Positions 1 to 7,290 of a stretch of 54,076 bases of DNA are shown here, piece after piece (position 1 is the stretch's first letter; each line of letters starts with the position of its first letter). The notes beneath the pieces are model-generated. The model made no database searches, was not told the origin of the DNA, and saw nothing but the letters and a program-made list of their open reading frames with translations. The DNA is from an uncultured Mycoplasmatota bacterium (lineage in GTDB: Bacteria > Bacillota_I > Bacilli_A > RF39 > UBA660), in the NCBI GenBank assembly GCA_948465965.1, contig CAOJYR010000008.1:1-54076 (forward strand). The letters run 5' to 3'. A program made the translations under genes and the position numbers.

Positions 1-126
1 ATCAACCTTACAATTAGAGATTTTTATAAAAATACCCAAAACTCTTTACACTAACGATTACTTTACACGCTTCTACATAATGATTGGGATACTTAAATAT
101 TTATTTTATGTTAGTTCACTTATACT

Positions 127-354
127 TTAATATATTTTCTCCATTCTAATTATACAGTCAATTTCACCTTCTAGTTGTCTGTACAAATCTATAATTCTAT
201 TTTCACATTTTTCAATCTTCTTATTATAATCCTCTATTCTTTTCTTTTGAAAGAAGATTGGTTTATTACTATATAATATATTAAGTTGCTTTTCGCAAAA
301 TTCTATTTTTAAACATATTAAATCTATTAATAGGTTCATTCTTTTATTATTCAA
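127..354 (-). CDS. Small hypothetical protein
   Basis: This is a 75-residue protein I do not recognise. I chose a TTG start at 354 because an AGAGG ribosome binding site lies about 9 bases upstream of it; the longer open frame beginning at 435 has no such site. The C-terminal half is rich in Lys, Glu and Ile with a charge pattern that suggests an amphipathic helix or short coiled coil (around EDYNKKIEKCENRIIDLYRQ). There is no signal peptide or membrane segment. It is divergent from the XRE regulator at 451, with two inverted repeats between them, so the two may be controlled together. It could still be a spurious frame. Confidence 0.4.
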   Translation of the reverse strand: MNNKRMNLLIDLICLKIEFCEKQLNILYSNKPIFFQKKRIEDYNKKIEKCENRIIDLYRQLEGEIDCIIRMEKIY

Positions 355-379
355 TGTAATCAACCTCTTTTTATATATG

Positions 380-394
380 CATACTGTAAGTATG
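380..394. promoter_or_regulatory. Palindromic operator candidate (CATACT-gta-AGTATG)
   Basis: This is a perfect 6-bp inverted repeat with a 3-base centre, in the divergent intergenic region in front of a small XRE-type regulator. A second, looser inverted repeat (ATACA-N7-TGTAT) lies at 410-426. Small Cro/C1-type proteins commonly bind such sites next to their own genes, so autoregulation is the natural reading. The assignment is inferred from position and symmetry only. Confidence 0.4.
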
Positions 395-450
395 GAATAT
401 AAATCAATTATACATTCATAGTGTATGCTTGTCAATAGGAGGCAAAACTA

Positions 451-663
451 ATGAAGATAATTGCTAATGACTATAATGAAAAGGATATTATGAGAATTCT
501 ACGTGAATGGTCTGGAAAGAAACAATCTGACTTTGGGAAAAGTATAGATTTAAGCGGAATGACTATTCAGGGTTACGAAAGAGGTATTAGGAAATATAAA
601 TTTGAAACCCTAATGAAAATTGCGAAAAAATATGGGTACACAATTACCATAGAAAAAAAGTAA
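451..663 (+). CDS. Small XRE-family (Cro/C1-type) transcriptional regulator
   Basis: This 70-residue protein is almost entirely one helix-turn-helix domain. The motif REWSGKKQSDFGKSIDLS followed by MTIQGYERG has the Q-x3-F/L-x9-S-x3-YE pattern of Cro/C1 (XRE) DNA-binding domains. The start is secure: AGGAGG at 437-442 lies 8 bases before the ATG. There is no effector domain, so it probably acts as a dimeric repressor. Palindromic repeats at 380-394 and 410-426 just upstream suggest autoregulation and control of the divergent small gene. Its target genes cannot be read from the sequence. Confidence 0.8.
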   Translation: MKIIANDYNEKDIMRILREWSGKKQSDFGKSIDLSGMTIQGYERGIRKYKFETLMKIAKKYGYTITIEKK

Positions 664-690
664 TATTAATTAATTAAAAATGCGTTAGCT

Positions 691-726
691 AAAAAAGTAC
701 TAGTAAGAATCTACTAATTCTTTTTT
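691..726. terminator. Bidirectional intrinsic terminator
   Basis: Outer arms AAAAAAG and CTTTTTT pair around an inner TAGTA-agaatc-TACTA stem, with a 3x3 internal loop and T runs on both sides. It separates the converging XRE gene and corA-like gene. Confidence 0.6.
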
Positions 727-787
727 TTATATAAAATAACTTTTAGTTTGTCTAGAGAAATAAGGTTATTTCATATGGTTCTTTTAT

Positions 788-1729
788 TTACAACATATCT
801 TTCTTCTTTAACAAAATTGCGATTATGATAGAAATTACTACTGATACTAGAAATATTATTATAAAGGCATATGGCTCTTTGCTTATGTTGCCTAATGGTA
901 CATTCATACCTAGGAAAGAGGAAATCATAGTTGGTATGGATAATACTATGGTTATTCCCGCTAAAAATTTCATTGCGATATTTAGGTTATTAGAAATGAT
1001 TGTAGCATACGTTTCGGTAATTGATGATAGAATGTCTTTGTATATACCACTCATTTCTATTGCTTGTTTATTTTCAATGACTGCATCTTCTAATAAGTCT
1101 ATGTCCCCTTCATAAAGAGGTAGGATGATTCCTTTAGATAGTTTTTCTAAAACAGCATCATTTGCCTTTAGTGAGGTAATAAAATATACTAATGTTTTTT
1201 CTATTTCTAACATATCTATTAAATCTTTATTACTGGTGGATTTTTTTAGAACTTTTTCTTTTTCTGTTATATCTTCATTCACTTCTTTTAAAGCTTTCAA
1301 ATAACTAGAAGCTGTTTTTAATAATATTTGGATTAAGAATCTGGTTTTTTTTGCGGTTCTAAAGTCTTTTACTCTATTTCTTTTAAATTCATTTAAAAGG
1401 GTTGTTTTCTTTACTGATACAGTTATAACGTAATTGTTATTCGTTATAATGATCCCTAGAGGATATGTTGTGTATTTATAGTCAACTCCTGTTGTTAAGT
1501 ATGGAATATCAATTACTATTAGAGTTGCATTATCTTCTTGTTCTACACGAGGAAGTTCCTCTGTATCTAGTAATTTCGTAACTAAGTCTTTATCTACACC
1601 TGTTCTATTTACAACTTTATCAATCTCATCAGTCGTTGGTTCAATTAAATCAATCCAGCAATCAGAAGTCATTTTCTTAACCTTTTTTATTTTCTTTTCA
1701 ACAGGACTTGTTTTATATATTTTCAACAT
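788..1729 (-). CDS. corA: CorA-family divalent cation (Mg2+) channel
   Basis: A 313-residue CorA-type protein, likely a homopentameric magnesium (or cobalt/nickel) channel of the cytoplasmic membrane. The C-terminus has the family's two transmembrane helices, with the signature GMN just after the first (SSFLGMNVPLG) and a basic tail (LLKKKDML) after the second. The long N-terminal cytoplasmic part is the regulatory funnel. I chose ATG at 1729 rather than the in-frame GTG at 1738, because AGGGG then sits 8 bases upstream. The two-helix C-terminus and length (usual 310-370) agree well with the family. Substrate is assigned by family only. Confidence 0.88.
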   Translation of the reverse strand: MLKIYKTSPVEKKIKKVKKMTSDCWIDLIEPTTDEIDKVVNRTGVDKDLVTKLLDTEELPRVEQEDNATLIVIDIPYLTTGVDYKYTTYPLGIIITNNNYVITVSVKKTTLLNEFKRNRVKDFRTAKKTRFLIQILLKTASSYLKALKEVNEDITEKEKVLKKSTSNKDLIDMLEIEKTLVYFITSLKANDAVLEKLSKGIILPLYEGDIDLLEDAVIENKQAIEMSGIYKDILSSITETYATIISNNLNIAMKFLAGITIVLSIPTMISSFLGMNVPLGNISKEPYAFIIIFLVSVVISIIIAILLKKKDML

Positions 1730-1760
1730 ATTCTCCACCCCTTTTACTTAGATTCTCTAT

Positions 1761-1769
1761 ATTATAACA
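1761..1769 (-). promoter_or_regulatory. Extended -10 promoter candidate for corA
   Basis: On the minus strand this reads TGtTATAAT, a perfect extended -10 element, about 30 bases upstream of the corA start. The -35 region (TTCTTT at 1784-1789) is weak and overlaps the preceding terminator. Confidence 0.45.
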
Positions 1770-1783
1770 TATTTTATAAAAAA

Positions 1784-1805
1784 AAAGAACATTTTACTAT
1801 TCTTT
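1784..1805 (-). terminator. Intrinsic terminator after the DUF5684-type gene
   Basis: On the minus strand AAAGAA and TTCTTT form a short stem followed by a run of nine T residues, just after the stop at 1812. Confidence 0.5.
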
Positions 1806-1811
1806 CTTTTA

Positions 1812-2204
1812 CTATTTTTGGTTTCCTACATATTCTGCAGAACCAAATGCTAAAATAAGCATAAATATGAAATTTAGGAAAATTAACCCTACGGCAAATC
1901 CTCCTGATTTTCCGAAAGCTTTAGCTAAATTTACATAAAGCATAATAGCAACTACAATATTTACAATTGGTACTAATAATAGTAAGAACATCCAACCATT
2001 CATTCCAGCAATTTGGAACTGTACATATAAATTGTAGAATGGAACGATTGCAGCCCAACCTGGTTTTCCAGCCTTTGTAAATATTTTCCAGTTAGCAACA
2101 ACCGCAACTACAACGATCGCTAACATCATAACCATATATGTTGTTCCAATTGCAGCTAAACCTGTAGTACTACCATACGTACTATAGCTATTTACATCGT
2201 ACAT
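1812..2204 (-). CDS. DUF5684-type integral membrane protein
   Basis: A 130-residue membrane protein with about four hydrophobic segments: residues 20-40, the 67-85 region, 85-97 and 103-120. The conserved stretch KIFTKAGKPGWAAIVPFYN, followed by the YVNLAKAFGKSGGFAVGL region, is what I recognise as DUF5684. This family is often found next to signal peptidase or envelope genes and has no established function. AGGAGG precedes the ATG. It lies downstream of htrA but is separated from it by a terminator. A role in the cell envelope would be guesswork. Confidence 0.7.
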   Translation of the reverse strand: MYDVNSYSTYGSTTGLAAIGTTYMVMMLAIVVVAVVANWKIFTKAGKPGWAAIVPFYNLYVQFQIAGMNGWMFLLLLVPIVNIVVAIMLYVNLAKAFGKSGGFAVGLIFLNFIFMLILAFGSAEYVGNQK

Positions 2205-2254
2205 ACTCTCTCCTCCTTATTATAAGGATACATTCTTTTTTCTTTTTTTGCAAC

Positions 2255-2279
2255 TAAAAAGTTCTAATTAATTAGAACT
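2255..2279 (-). terminator. Intrinsic terminator of htrA
   Basis: A perfect 20-base palindrome (AGTTCTAATT-AATTAGAACT at 2260-2279) is followed on the minus strand by a T run. The htrA stop codon lies inside the palindrome. Confidence 0.75.
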
Positions 2280-3389
2280 CTTACTTAATGTTACTTTTGT
2301 TGTATTTTCTTTGCCATTTCTAATGTATGTAATTTCAATAGTATCTCCTGCTTGATGTTGATATAATTCATATCTTAAGTATGCAGAATCTTTTACTGTA
2401 TTTCCATCTATTTTAGTAATCACATCACCTGAGGTTAATTCTGATTTTGCTGCTCCTGTATTTTCAGAGATTTTGACTACAACTACACCTTCTTTTATGT
2501 TTTTATCAATTGTTATTCCATTTCTATAAAGGTTTGATGTATCAGTTACATTGGTCATACTTATACCTAGTACTGGCCAATCAATTTTTTCTCCTTTTAC
2601 AAGGGAATCAATATGACTCATAGCATATTCAATTGGTATAGCAAAACCCATTCCTTCAATTTCATCATCCACTAATTTCATAGAGCATACACCAATTACT
2701 TCTCCATTGGCATTTAAAAGCGGACCACCACTATTTCCGGGATTTATAGATGCATCTATTTGTAAAACCCGCATTACCCAATCATTACTACTAGCATTTG
2801 ATACACTTACTGATACCATCCTGTCTTTTCCCGAAAGTATACCTGAGGTTACACTTCCTCTATAGTCTTCTCCCATTGGAGAACCTACTGTGAATACTGT
2901 ATCTCCTAAATTCATACTTTCACTCTTACCAATGTTGGCTACTAGTGTTACCTTTGACTTGTCCATTCTCAAAACAGCTAAATCAAGGTATTCATCTCCT
3001 CCTAATACTGTTGCTTCTACATCCTCTCCATTTGACATAATCAAGTTTATCTTATCTGTATTTGCAACTACATGTTGATTTGTTAATAGATAACCATATT
3101 TGTTATCTGTTTTATATATGAAACCTGTTCCAGTTGAGGTTAATTGATCGTTTTTATATGCTTCAATCATAACAACTGCGTCATATATTTTATCTACTGA
3201 TGCAGCAAGGGAATTTTTCTCATATACTTGTGTTTTATTTTTTGTTACAACAGTTCCATTACTACTTCCAATGACTTCACTTATTAATGGCGTCCATTTT
3301 AACAAGGCTAACATTATTACTCCCCCCATTATGAAGGAAAAGATAATTATAAAGGCTAATTTTGTGTTCTCTTTATTTGCTTTCTTCAT
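2268..3389 (-). CDS. htrA: HtrA/DegP-family membrane-anchored serine protease
   Basis: A 373-residue S1C serine protease with one N-terminal transmembrane anchor (around residues 10-35), a trypsin-like domain and one C-terminal PDZ domain. The catalytic triad is visible: His in LTNQHVVANTD, Asp in YLDLAVLRMD, Ser in NPGNSGGPLL. The PDZ domain starts near VLGISMTNV and contains GDVITKIDG. It is expected to degrade misfolded exported proteins at the outer face of the membrane. Start: ATG at 3389 (or the adjacent ATG at 3392), after AAAGGAG. The upstream in-frame GTG-TTG lacks spacing. The start lies inside the last codons of the Abi_2-like gene, so translation is probably coupled. Confidence 0.92.
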   Translation of the reverse strand: MKKANKENTKLAFIIIFSFIMGGVIMLALLKWTPLISEVIGSSNGTVVTKNKTQVYEKNSLAASVDKIYDAVVMIEAYKNDQLTSTGTGFIYKTDNKYGYLLTNQHVVANTDKINLIMSNGEDVEATVLGGDEYLDLAVLRMDKSKVTLVANIGKSESMNLGDTVFTVGSPMGEDYRGSVTSGILSGKDRMVSVSVSNASSNDWVMRVLQIDASINPGNSGGPLLNANGEVIGVCSMKLVDDEIEGMGFAIPIEYAMSHIDSLVKGEKIDWPVLGISMTNVTDTSNLYRNGITIDKNIKEGVVVVKISENTGAAKSELTSGDVITKIDGNTVKDSAYLRYELYQHQAGDTIEITYIRNGKENTTKVTLSKSSN

Positions 3390-4332
3390 CATCAACACTC
3401 CTTTCTATTTTCGCTAACTCTTTCCAATTTAGAGGAAATCCCATTCTTTTTAATACTTTTTCTATCTTTATTGAAGTAAGATTGTAATTTAGGGTTTGAA
3501 TTATATTTTCTAGTTCTATTGTCATATTTTTAAATTCTTCTTTTAATAGCATTTGTTTCATAATTATTAATAGCGCAAATAAGTCGTCCTTACCATAGAT
3601 ATATTCATTATTCTCTTTTGGTATATCCAAAATTTTGTGGTATATCGTATCATCTATTTCTTTTTGCGTTCTATTTTCAAACAAGATATCTTCATGAGCA
3701 CAAAGATTCCTATAATTTGCGAGGATTGGTAAATATACTATTAATTCTTCTACTCCTATATTATATACTTTGCATATTTCTTTTTGATCTTCTGGCTTTA
3801 ATATCGAAAACATTTCGCTTACTATTCCAAAGGATAAAACCTTTACTAAAATCCATAGAGGGATATAACCATAATTTGATACATAGTGTAGCGTTGCGGT
3901 ATGTTGTGAGCCATTTACCCTTATTTGACGTTTCATTTTCTTTAACAGATCATTTACCTGGCGTTGTTTTTCAGGATTATTGGTGAAATTTTTAGCCTTT
4001 AGATAATCACGTTCGCGATATCCATATTTTTTAGACATTTGATAAGAGGTTATTGATTTTAAGTTATTTTCTATTACTAACAGATACTTAAACAGCACAT
4101 TTCTAATAGATCTATCGAATAGAAATAAGCTATATATTTCTTCAAATCTGGTTCCTGTAATAAATGTTTTGTCTGTATTTGATTTATAAAATAGGTGTCT
4201 GTAACCATTTAGGAAGAAATAATTTTCTCTTAATAGTACCTGTTTTGCATAATCTTCATCCTGTATTACTAATCCTTTATGTTTAAATATCTCTAATTGC
4301 TCATCTAAATTTTTAAACTGTTTCTCTATCAT
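3373..4332 (-). CDS. Abi_2/AbiD-family (HEPN-like) abortive-infection protein
   Basis: A 319-residue protein of the Abi_2 (AbiD/AbiF) family. The family pattern is seen in the N-terminal region (LRENYFFLNGYRHLF, then FLFDRSIRNVLFKYLLVIEN) and in the C-terminal RNLCAHE. The latter gives the R-x4-H motif typical of HEPN ribonucleases. Abi_2 proteins are known from lactococcal phage-abortive infection systems, where they are thought to act as toxic RNases on phage infection. There is no obvious cognate antitoxin. The gene overlaps htrA by about 17 bases, an unusual partner. Defence function is inferred from family; standalone chromosomal copies may have other roles. Confidence 0.82.
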   Translation of the reverse strand: MIEKQFKNLDEQLEIFKHKGLVIQDEDYAKQVLLRENYFFLNGYRHLFYKSNTDKTFITGTRFEEIYSLFLFDRSIRNVLFKYLLVIENNLKSITSYQMSKKYGYRERDYLKAKNFTNNPEKQRQVNDLLKKMKRQIRVNGSQHTATLHYVSNYGYIPLWILVKVLSFGIVSEMFSILKPEDQKEICKVYNIGVEELIVYLPILANYRNLCAHEDILFENRTQKEIDDTIYHKILDIPKENNEYIYGKDDLFALLIIMKQMLLKEEFKNMTIELENIIQTLNYNLTSIKIEKVLKRMGFPLNWKELAKIERSVDDEESK

Positions 4333-4398
4333 AATCTCACCTATTATAAATTATAACATATTATTCTTTTAAAAGTATGAAATTTTTGTGAATTTATA

Positions 4399-4407
4399 TG
4401 ATATAAT
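4399..4407 (+). promoter_or_regulatory. Extended -10 promoter candidate for the phospholipase C-like gene
   Basis: TGaTATAAT is a perfect extended -10 about 75 bases upstream of the start at 4483. No good -35 hexamer lies 17 bases upstream. Confidence 0.5.
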
Positions 4408-4482
4408 TTATTTATATTTTAAAATTTATAATTTTATTTATTTTTATAATTTATTTTACATAGATTTAGATGGGGGATTTTT

Positions 4483-5454
4483 ATGCCAGCGACAATTACA
4501 CATGCATATTTTGCTAAAGATGTTTTTGATATTTTACCTAAGAATATCAATAATAAAATAAATATTGATAGGATAAAAATGTTTGGTCAAAGTATGGACT
4601 CTTTAATGTTTTATAATCTTTTTAGTCCTAAGTCAGGGAAAAAAATTAGGGACTTTGGACATTATTTTCATAGTAATAAAAGCCAGGACTATTTTATTTG
4701 TTTAATTCATTTTATAAAAGAAAATAAATTATATGATGATATTGATGTTTGTTCTTATTTATGTGGTTTGATCTGTCACTATGTTTTAGATTCCACAATT
4801 CATCCTTTTGTCTTTTATAAAACTGGTAAATTTGAAAAGGGAAAGCCTAGCACTTACAAGTATAATAATGTTCACTCTTTTATGGAATTATTTATAGATA
4901 ATGATATGGTAAGAAGAAGAGAGAAAATGAATCCATATCACTTTGCTATTTCTAATTTCTGTTTTGATATGAAGCCTTTTTCTAAGAATTTGAGTTTAGT
5001 AATAGATTATAGTTTTAAGAAGACTTTTTCTCTTCAGCATATGAGTTATATATACTATAAGTCACTAAAACAGATGAATTGGGCTCTACGTATATTTAGA
5101 AAAGATACATATGGTATAAAGAAGTTTATTTATAAGATGGTAGATACTGTTACACCTAGAAGTATGTTCAGGTTTGAAGCTATAAGTTATCATTATCCGC
5201 TTAAAGATGTACATAATTTTTTAAATAGTAATCATAAAGTGTGGAGAAATCCTACTACTTATAATATGACTAGTACTGAGTCTTTTATAGATTTATATCT
5301 AAAATCAATTAAATTAGCTAAATCCATTATAATCTCTACTTTTTCTTATTTTGATGGCGAAAGTGTTGATTTAGAAAAAATATTTATAAATAAAAGTTAT
5401 TTAACAGGACTAGATTGTAATTTAGACAAGCCAATGAAATACTTTGCGTTTTAA
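4483..5454 (+). CDS. Zinc-dependent phospholipase C-like protein
   Basis: A 323-residue protein recognised as the bacterial 'zinc-dependent phospholipase C' family. The N-terminus carries ATITHAYFAKDV, followed by FGHYFHSN and LICHYVLDSTIHP. These histidines and aspartates match the spread metal ligands of that fold. There is no signal peptide, unlike secreted clostridial phospholipases, so it probably acts inside the cell. The true substrate is unknown for most of this family. GGGGG precedes the ATG. It lies just upstream of the SpoIID-like gene, separated by a hairpin that also covers that gene's ribosome binding site. Confidence 0.72.
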   Translation: MPATITHAYFAKDVFDILPKNINNKINIDRIKMFGQSMDSLMFYNLFSPKSGKKIRDFGHYFHSNKSQDYFICLIHFIKENKLYDDIDVCSYLCGLICHYVLDSTIHPFVFYKTGKFEKGKPSTYKYNNVHSFMELFIDNDMVRRREKMNPYHFAISNFCFDMKPFSKNLSLVIDYSFKKTFSLQHMSYIYYKSLKQMNWALRIFRKDTYGIKKFIYKMVDTVTPRSMFRFEAISYHYPLKDVHNFLNSNHKVWRNPTTYNMTSTESFIDLYLKSIKLAKSIIISTFSYFDGESVDLEKIFINKSYLTGLDCNLDKPMKYFAF

Positions 5455-5473
5455 AAGTTTTGTATATTTATAA

Positions 5474-5505
5474 AAAATCACCTCATACTACTATTAGGTG
5501 ATTTT
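5474..5505 (+). terminator. Hairpin that is both terminator candidate and RBS-covering element
   Basis: A perfect 10-bp stem (AAAATCACCT / AGGTGATTTT, 12-base loop) ends one base before the ATG at 5506. The 3' arm contains the AGGTG ribosome binding site of the SpoIID-like gene. The T run is only four long, so termination may be partial; any read-through RNA would have the binding site sequestered. Confidence 0.6.
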
Positions 5506-6576
5506 ATGTTTTATAGATACGAAATTAAAAATAATGGAATTGAAGATATTTTATACTTATATTTAACTATGAATTATGAATTTTCTCGTGAGCTTGGTCT
5601 TAAAGCTAGTGATCAAGAAATGAAAAGAAGAACTAAAAATTTTATTAAAAATAATGGAATTGATTTCCAAGGAAACAAAGTCTATCTAGTTATTGATGGA
5701 ATCGTTGTTAAAACTTTTGATATGAAACAAAAAGAGGAAATTGAGGTTTTAAAAGAGAATTTGTATTATTCAAATGATTATTATTTAGTAACTATTAAAC
5801 TTGATTCTAATGCTATTATTGAGGTGAGCCTTAAAGATTATCTTTTAGGTGCCTTAGCAACCAATATGATTCCAGGACTAGATACTGAAGTTTTAGAGGC
5901 TTTATGTGTTTTATATAGAACTTATGTCTTTAAAGAAATGACAGAAAAGAAAATAATTGATGCTACTAATAATTTTGTTATCTATAAACCTATATCTTAT
6001 TATAAATTGTCTTTTGTACCACAATATGATGAGATTAGGAGAGTCTTAGAAAAGGCAATTGATGATACAGATTGTATTTTTATTACTTATGATGATTATT
6101 ATATATTACCATTTGTTCATGTTTCTAATACGGGTAAAACTCTGGCTGATACGAGATATCCTTACTTATCACAAGTTTCTAGTTTGTGGGATTATGTGTC
6201 TCCCTTCTTCGTCGAAGCAAAAAGATTTAGTTATGAGCACTTGAGTACAATTTTTAAAACTGAGATTGATCATAATACAAAAATTGAGATTACTGAGATT
6301 TCTCCTTATGGTAAATTATTAAAGTTAAAAATAGGTGAGGCTACTATAGATGGTAGAAGTTTATTAAAGAAGCTTAATTTAAAATCACAATATATAAATA
6401 TTATTATCAATAATGATCACATTTTATTTATAACTATGGGTTGGGGAGACTTTTTAGGACTTAGCATGTTTGGAGCAAATGAACTTGCTAAAAATGGTTG
6501 TGATTATGCTAATATTTTGAAGTATTACTTTCCTAAAACAAAGTTAAATAAGTATATAAAAGAACTTTCTGATTGA
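5506..6576 (+). CDS. SpoIID/LytB-domain protein, probably lacking the catalytic Glu
   Basis: A 356-residue protein with the SpoIID fold: the entry segment VSLKDYLLGALATNMIPGL, the helix LEALCVLYRTYVF (cf. AL-x-AQA-x-AARTY), FVHVSNTGKT, and the C-terminal GWGDFLGLSMFGANELAKNG (cf. GxGHGVGMSQYGA). SpoIID is a lytic transglycosylase acting on septal peptidoglycan during engulfment. In B. subtilis SpoIID the catalytic Glu lies in a (S/A)EMP motif; the corresponding segment here is ATNMIP, so the Glu seems to be Asn. There is no clear signal peptide or N-terminal membrane anchor. It may be a degenerate or repurposed binding domain. It converges on the type VII secretion cluster. Confidence 0.72.
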   Translation: MFYRYEIKNNGIEDILYLYLTMNYEFSRELGLKASDQEMKRRTKNFIKNNGIDFQGNKVYLVIDGIVVKTFDMKQKEEIEVLKENLYYSNDYYLVTIKLDSNAIIEVSLKDYLLGALATNMIPGLDTEVLEALCVLYRTYVFKEMTEKKIIDATNNFVIYKPISYYKLSFVPQYDEIRRVLEKAIDDTDCIFITYDDYYILPFVHVSNTGKTLADTRYPYLSQVSSLWDYVSPFFVEAKRFSYEHLSTIFKTEIDHNTKIEITEISPYGKLLKLKIGEATIDGRSLLKKLNLKSQYINIIINNDHILFITMGWGDFLGLSMFGANELAKNGCDYANILKYYFPKTKLNKYIKELSD

Positions 6577-6590
6577 AAGTTCTATTTTTT
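6561..6590. terminator. Bidirectional terminator between the SpoIID-like and type VII genes
   Basis: A perfect 9-bp stem (AGAACTTTC / GAAAGTTCT, 5-base loop) with T runs on both sides. The stop codons of both converging genes (6574-6576 on plus, 6582-6584 on minus) lie in the hairpin. Confidence 0.85.
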
Positions 6591-6800
6591 CTTGTTTGTT
6601 AAGTCTTGTAGTGATATATCAGCTTCTTGGTATAGTTCTACAGTTGTGGCTAAATATTTTGAATATCCTTCTACTGTTGAAATAAAGTCGGATAGTTCGG
6701 TGATATTTTTAGCACTCATTATATCATCAATAATTTTTGCAGATGCTTCTAGTTCTTTTGAAATGCCCATCATATCTTGATATGTTATATTTTCTATCAT
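6582..6800 (-). CDS. Small helical type VII-associated protein
   Basis: A 72-residue acidic, probably all-helical protein with no signal peptide. It is the last gene of the essC-yukD cluster, and its start overlaps the stop of the preceding gene (TAATG). It has no WxG motif and is shorter than the usual ~100-residue WXG100 proteins. Size, helical composition and pairing with another small helical gene suggest a secreted Esx-like partner or a chaperone for one. This rests on context; I do not recognise the family. Confidence 0.6.
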   Translation of the reverse strand: MIENITYQDMMGISKELEASAKIIDDIMSAKNITELSDFISTVEGYSKYLATTVELYQEADISLQDLTNKKK

Positions 6801-7012
6801 TAACCTAATTCCTCCACTGTTGTTTCCTTTTTTTGAACGTTCACATTTGATTCTTGTTGAATCACCTTGGATTGTTCTATGACTAACGCTTTATAATCTT
6901 CTATTTTTTTTAAATAGTTTAAATTATCTTGATTCGTCCAGGCACTTTTCATTTTTTCAACACATTCAAATATTTTATTTACTGCCATAACATACTTTGT
7001 ATAATCATCCAT
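6800..7012 (-). CDS. Small helical WXG100-like type VII protein (candidate)
   Basis: A 70-residue, probably helical protein encoded between yukD and another small helical gene. It contains KMKSAWTNQDNLNYLKKIEDY. The Trp-x-Asn in a predicted turn between two helices resembles the W-x-G hairpin of WXG100/Esx proteins, with Gly replaced by Asn. AGGTGGG precedes the ATG and the 3' end overlaps the next start. It is a candidate secreted substrate or structural partner of EssC. The family assignment is tentative because the protein is 25-30 residues shorter than typical WXG100 members. Confidence 0.6.
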   Translation of the reverse strand: MDDYTKYVMAVNKIFECVEKMKSAWTNQDNLNYLKKIEDYKALVIEQSKVIQQESNVNVQKKETTVEELG

Positions 7013-7024
7013 AGTATCCCACCT

Positions 7025-7279
7025 TTATATTAAAATAACTCTAGAACCATTTTTTAGGTCTGTTTCTCTAACTTTTTGATTCACATCATAAACCTTTCCT
7101 GTTTCCTTACTATATAGGTTTGTATCTTCCTTGATTATATAGGCATTGTTTGATAACTCCAGTAGTCCCTCTTCTATTAGTTTTTTTATAGTACCTATAT
7201 ATTTATTTATTGGGATATATAAATCATAATTTTTTTCTATAAGTGGTACATATAATTGTATGAGTATTTTATTATTCAT
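7025..7279 (-). CDS. yukD: YukD-type ubiquitin-like protein of type VII secretion
   Basis: An 84-residue protein with the beta-grasp pattern of YukD/EsaB. It has alternating hydrophobic strands (KILIQLYVPLIEKNYDLYIP), a helix (YIGTIKKLIEEGLL) and a terminal strand (LKNGSRVILI). YukD/EsaB proteins are small cytoplasmic ubiquitin-fold accessory proteins needed by Bacillota type VII secretion; they lack the C-terminal di-Gly and are not conjugated. It sits directly downstream of essC (gap 11 bases) with a good AGGAGAG site. This position is characteristic of T7SSb operons. Confidence 0.85.
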   Translation of the reverse strand: MNNKILIQLYVPLIEKNYDLYIPINKYIGTIKKLIEEGLLELSNNAYIIKEDTNLYSKETGKVYDVNQKVRETDLKNGSRVILI

Positions 7280-7290
7280 AGTTTTCTCTC

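Noticed and set aside
825..1115. Plus-strand open frame of 96 codons opposite corA
   Set aside because: It lies wholly inside the conserved corA gene, lacks a ribosome site and has no recognisable product.
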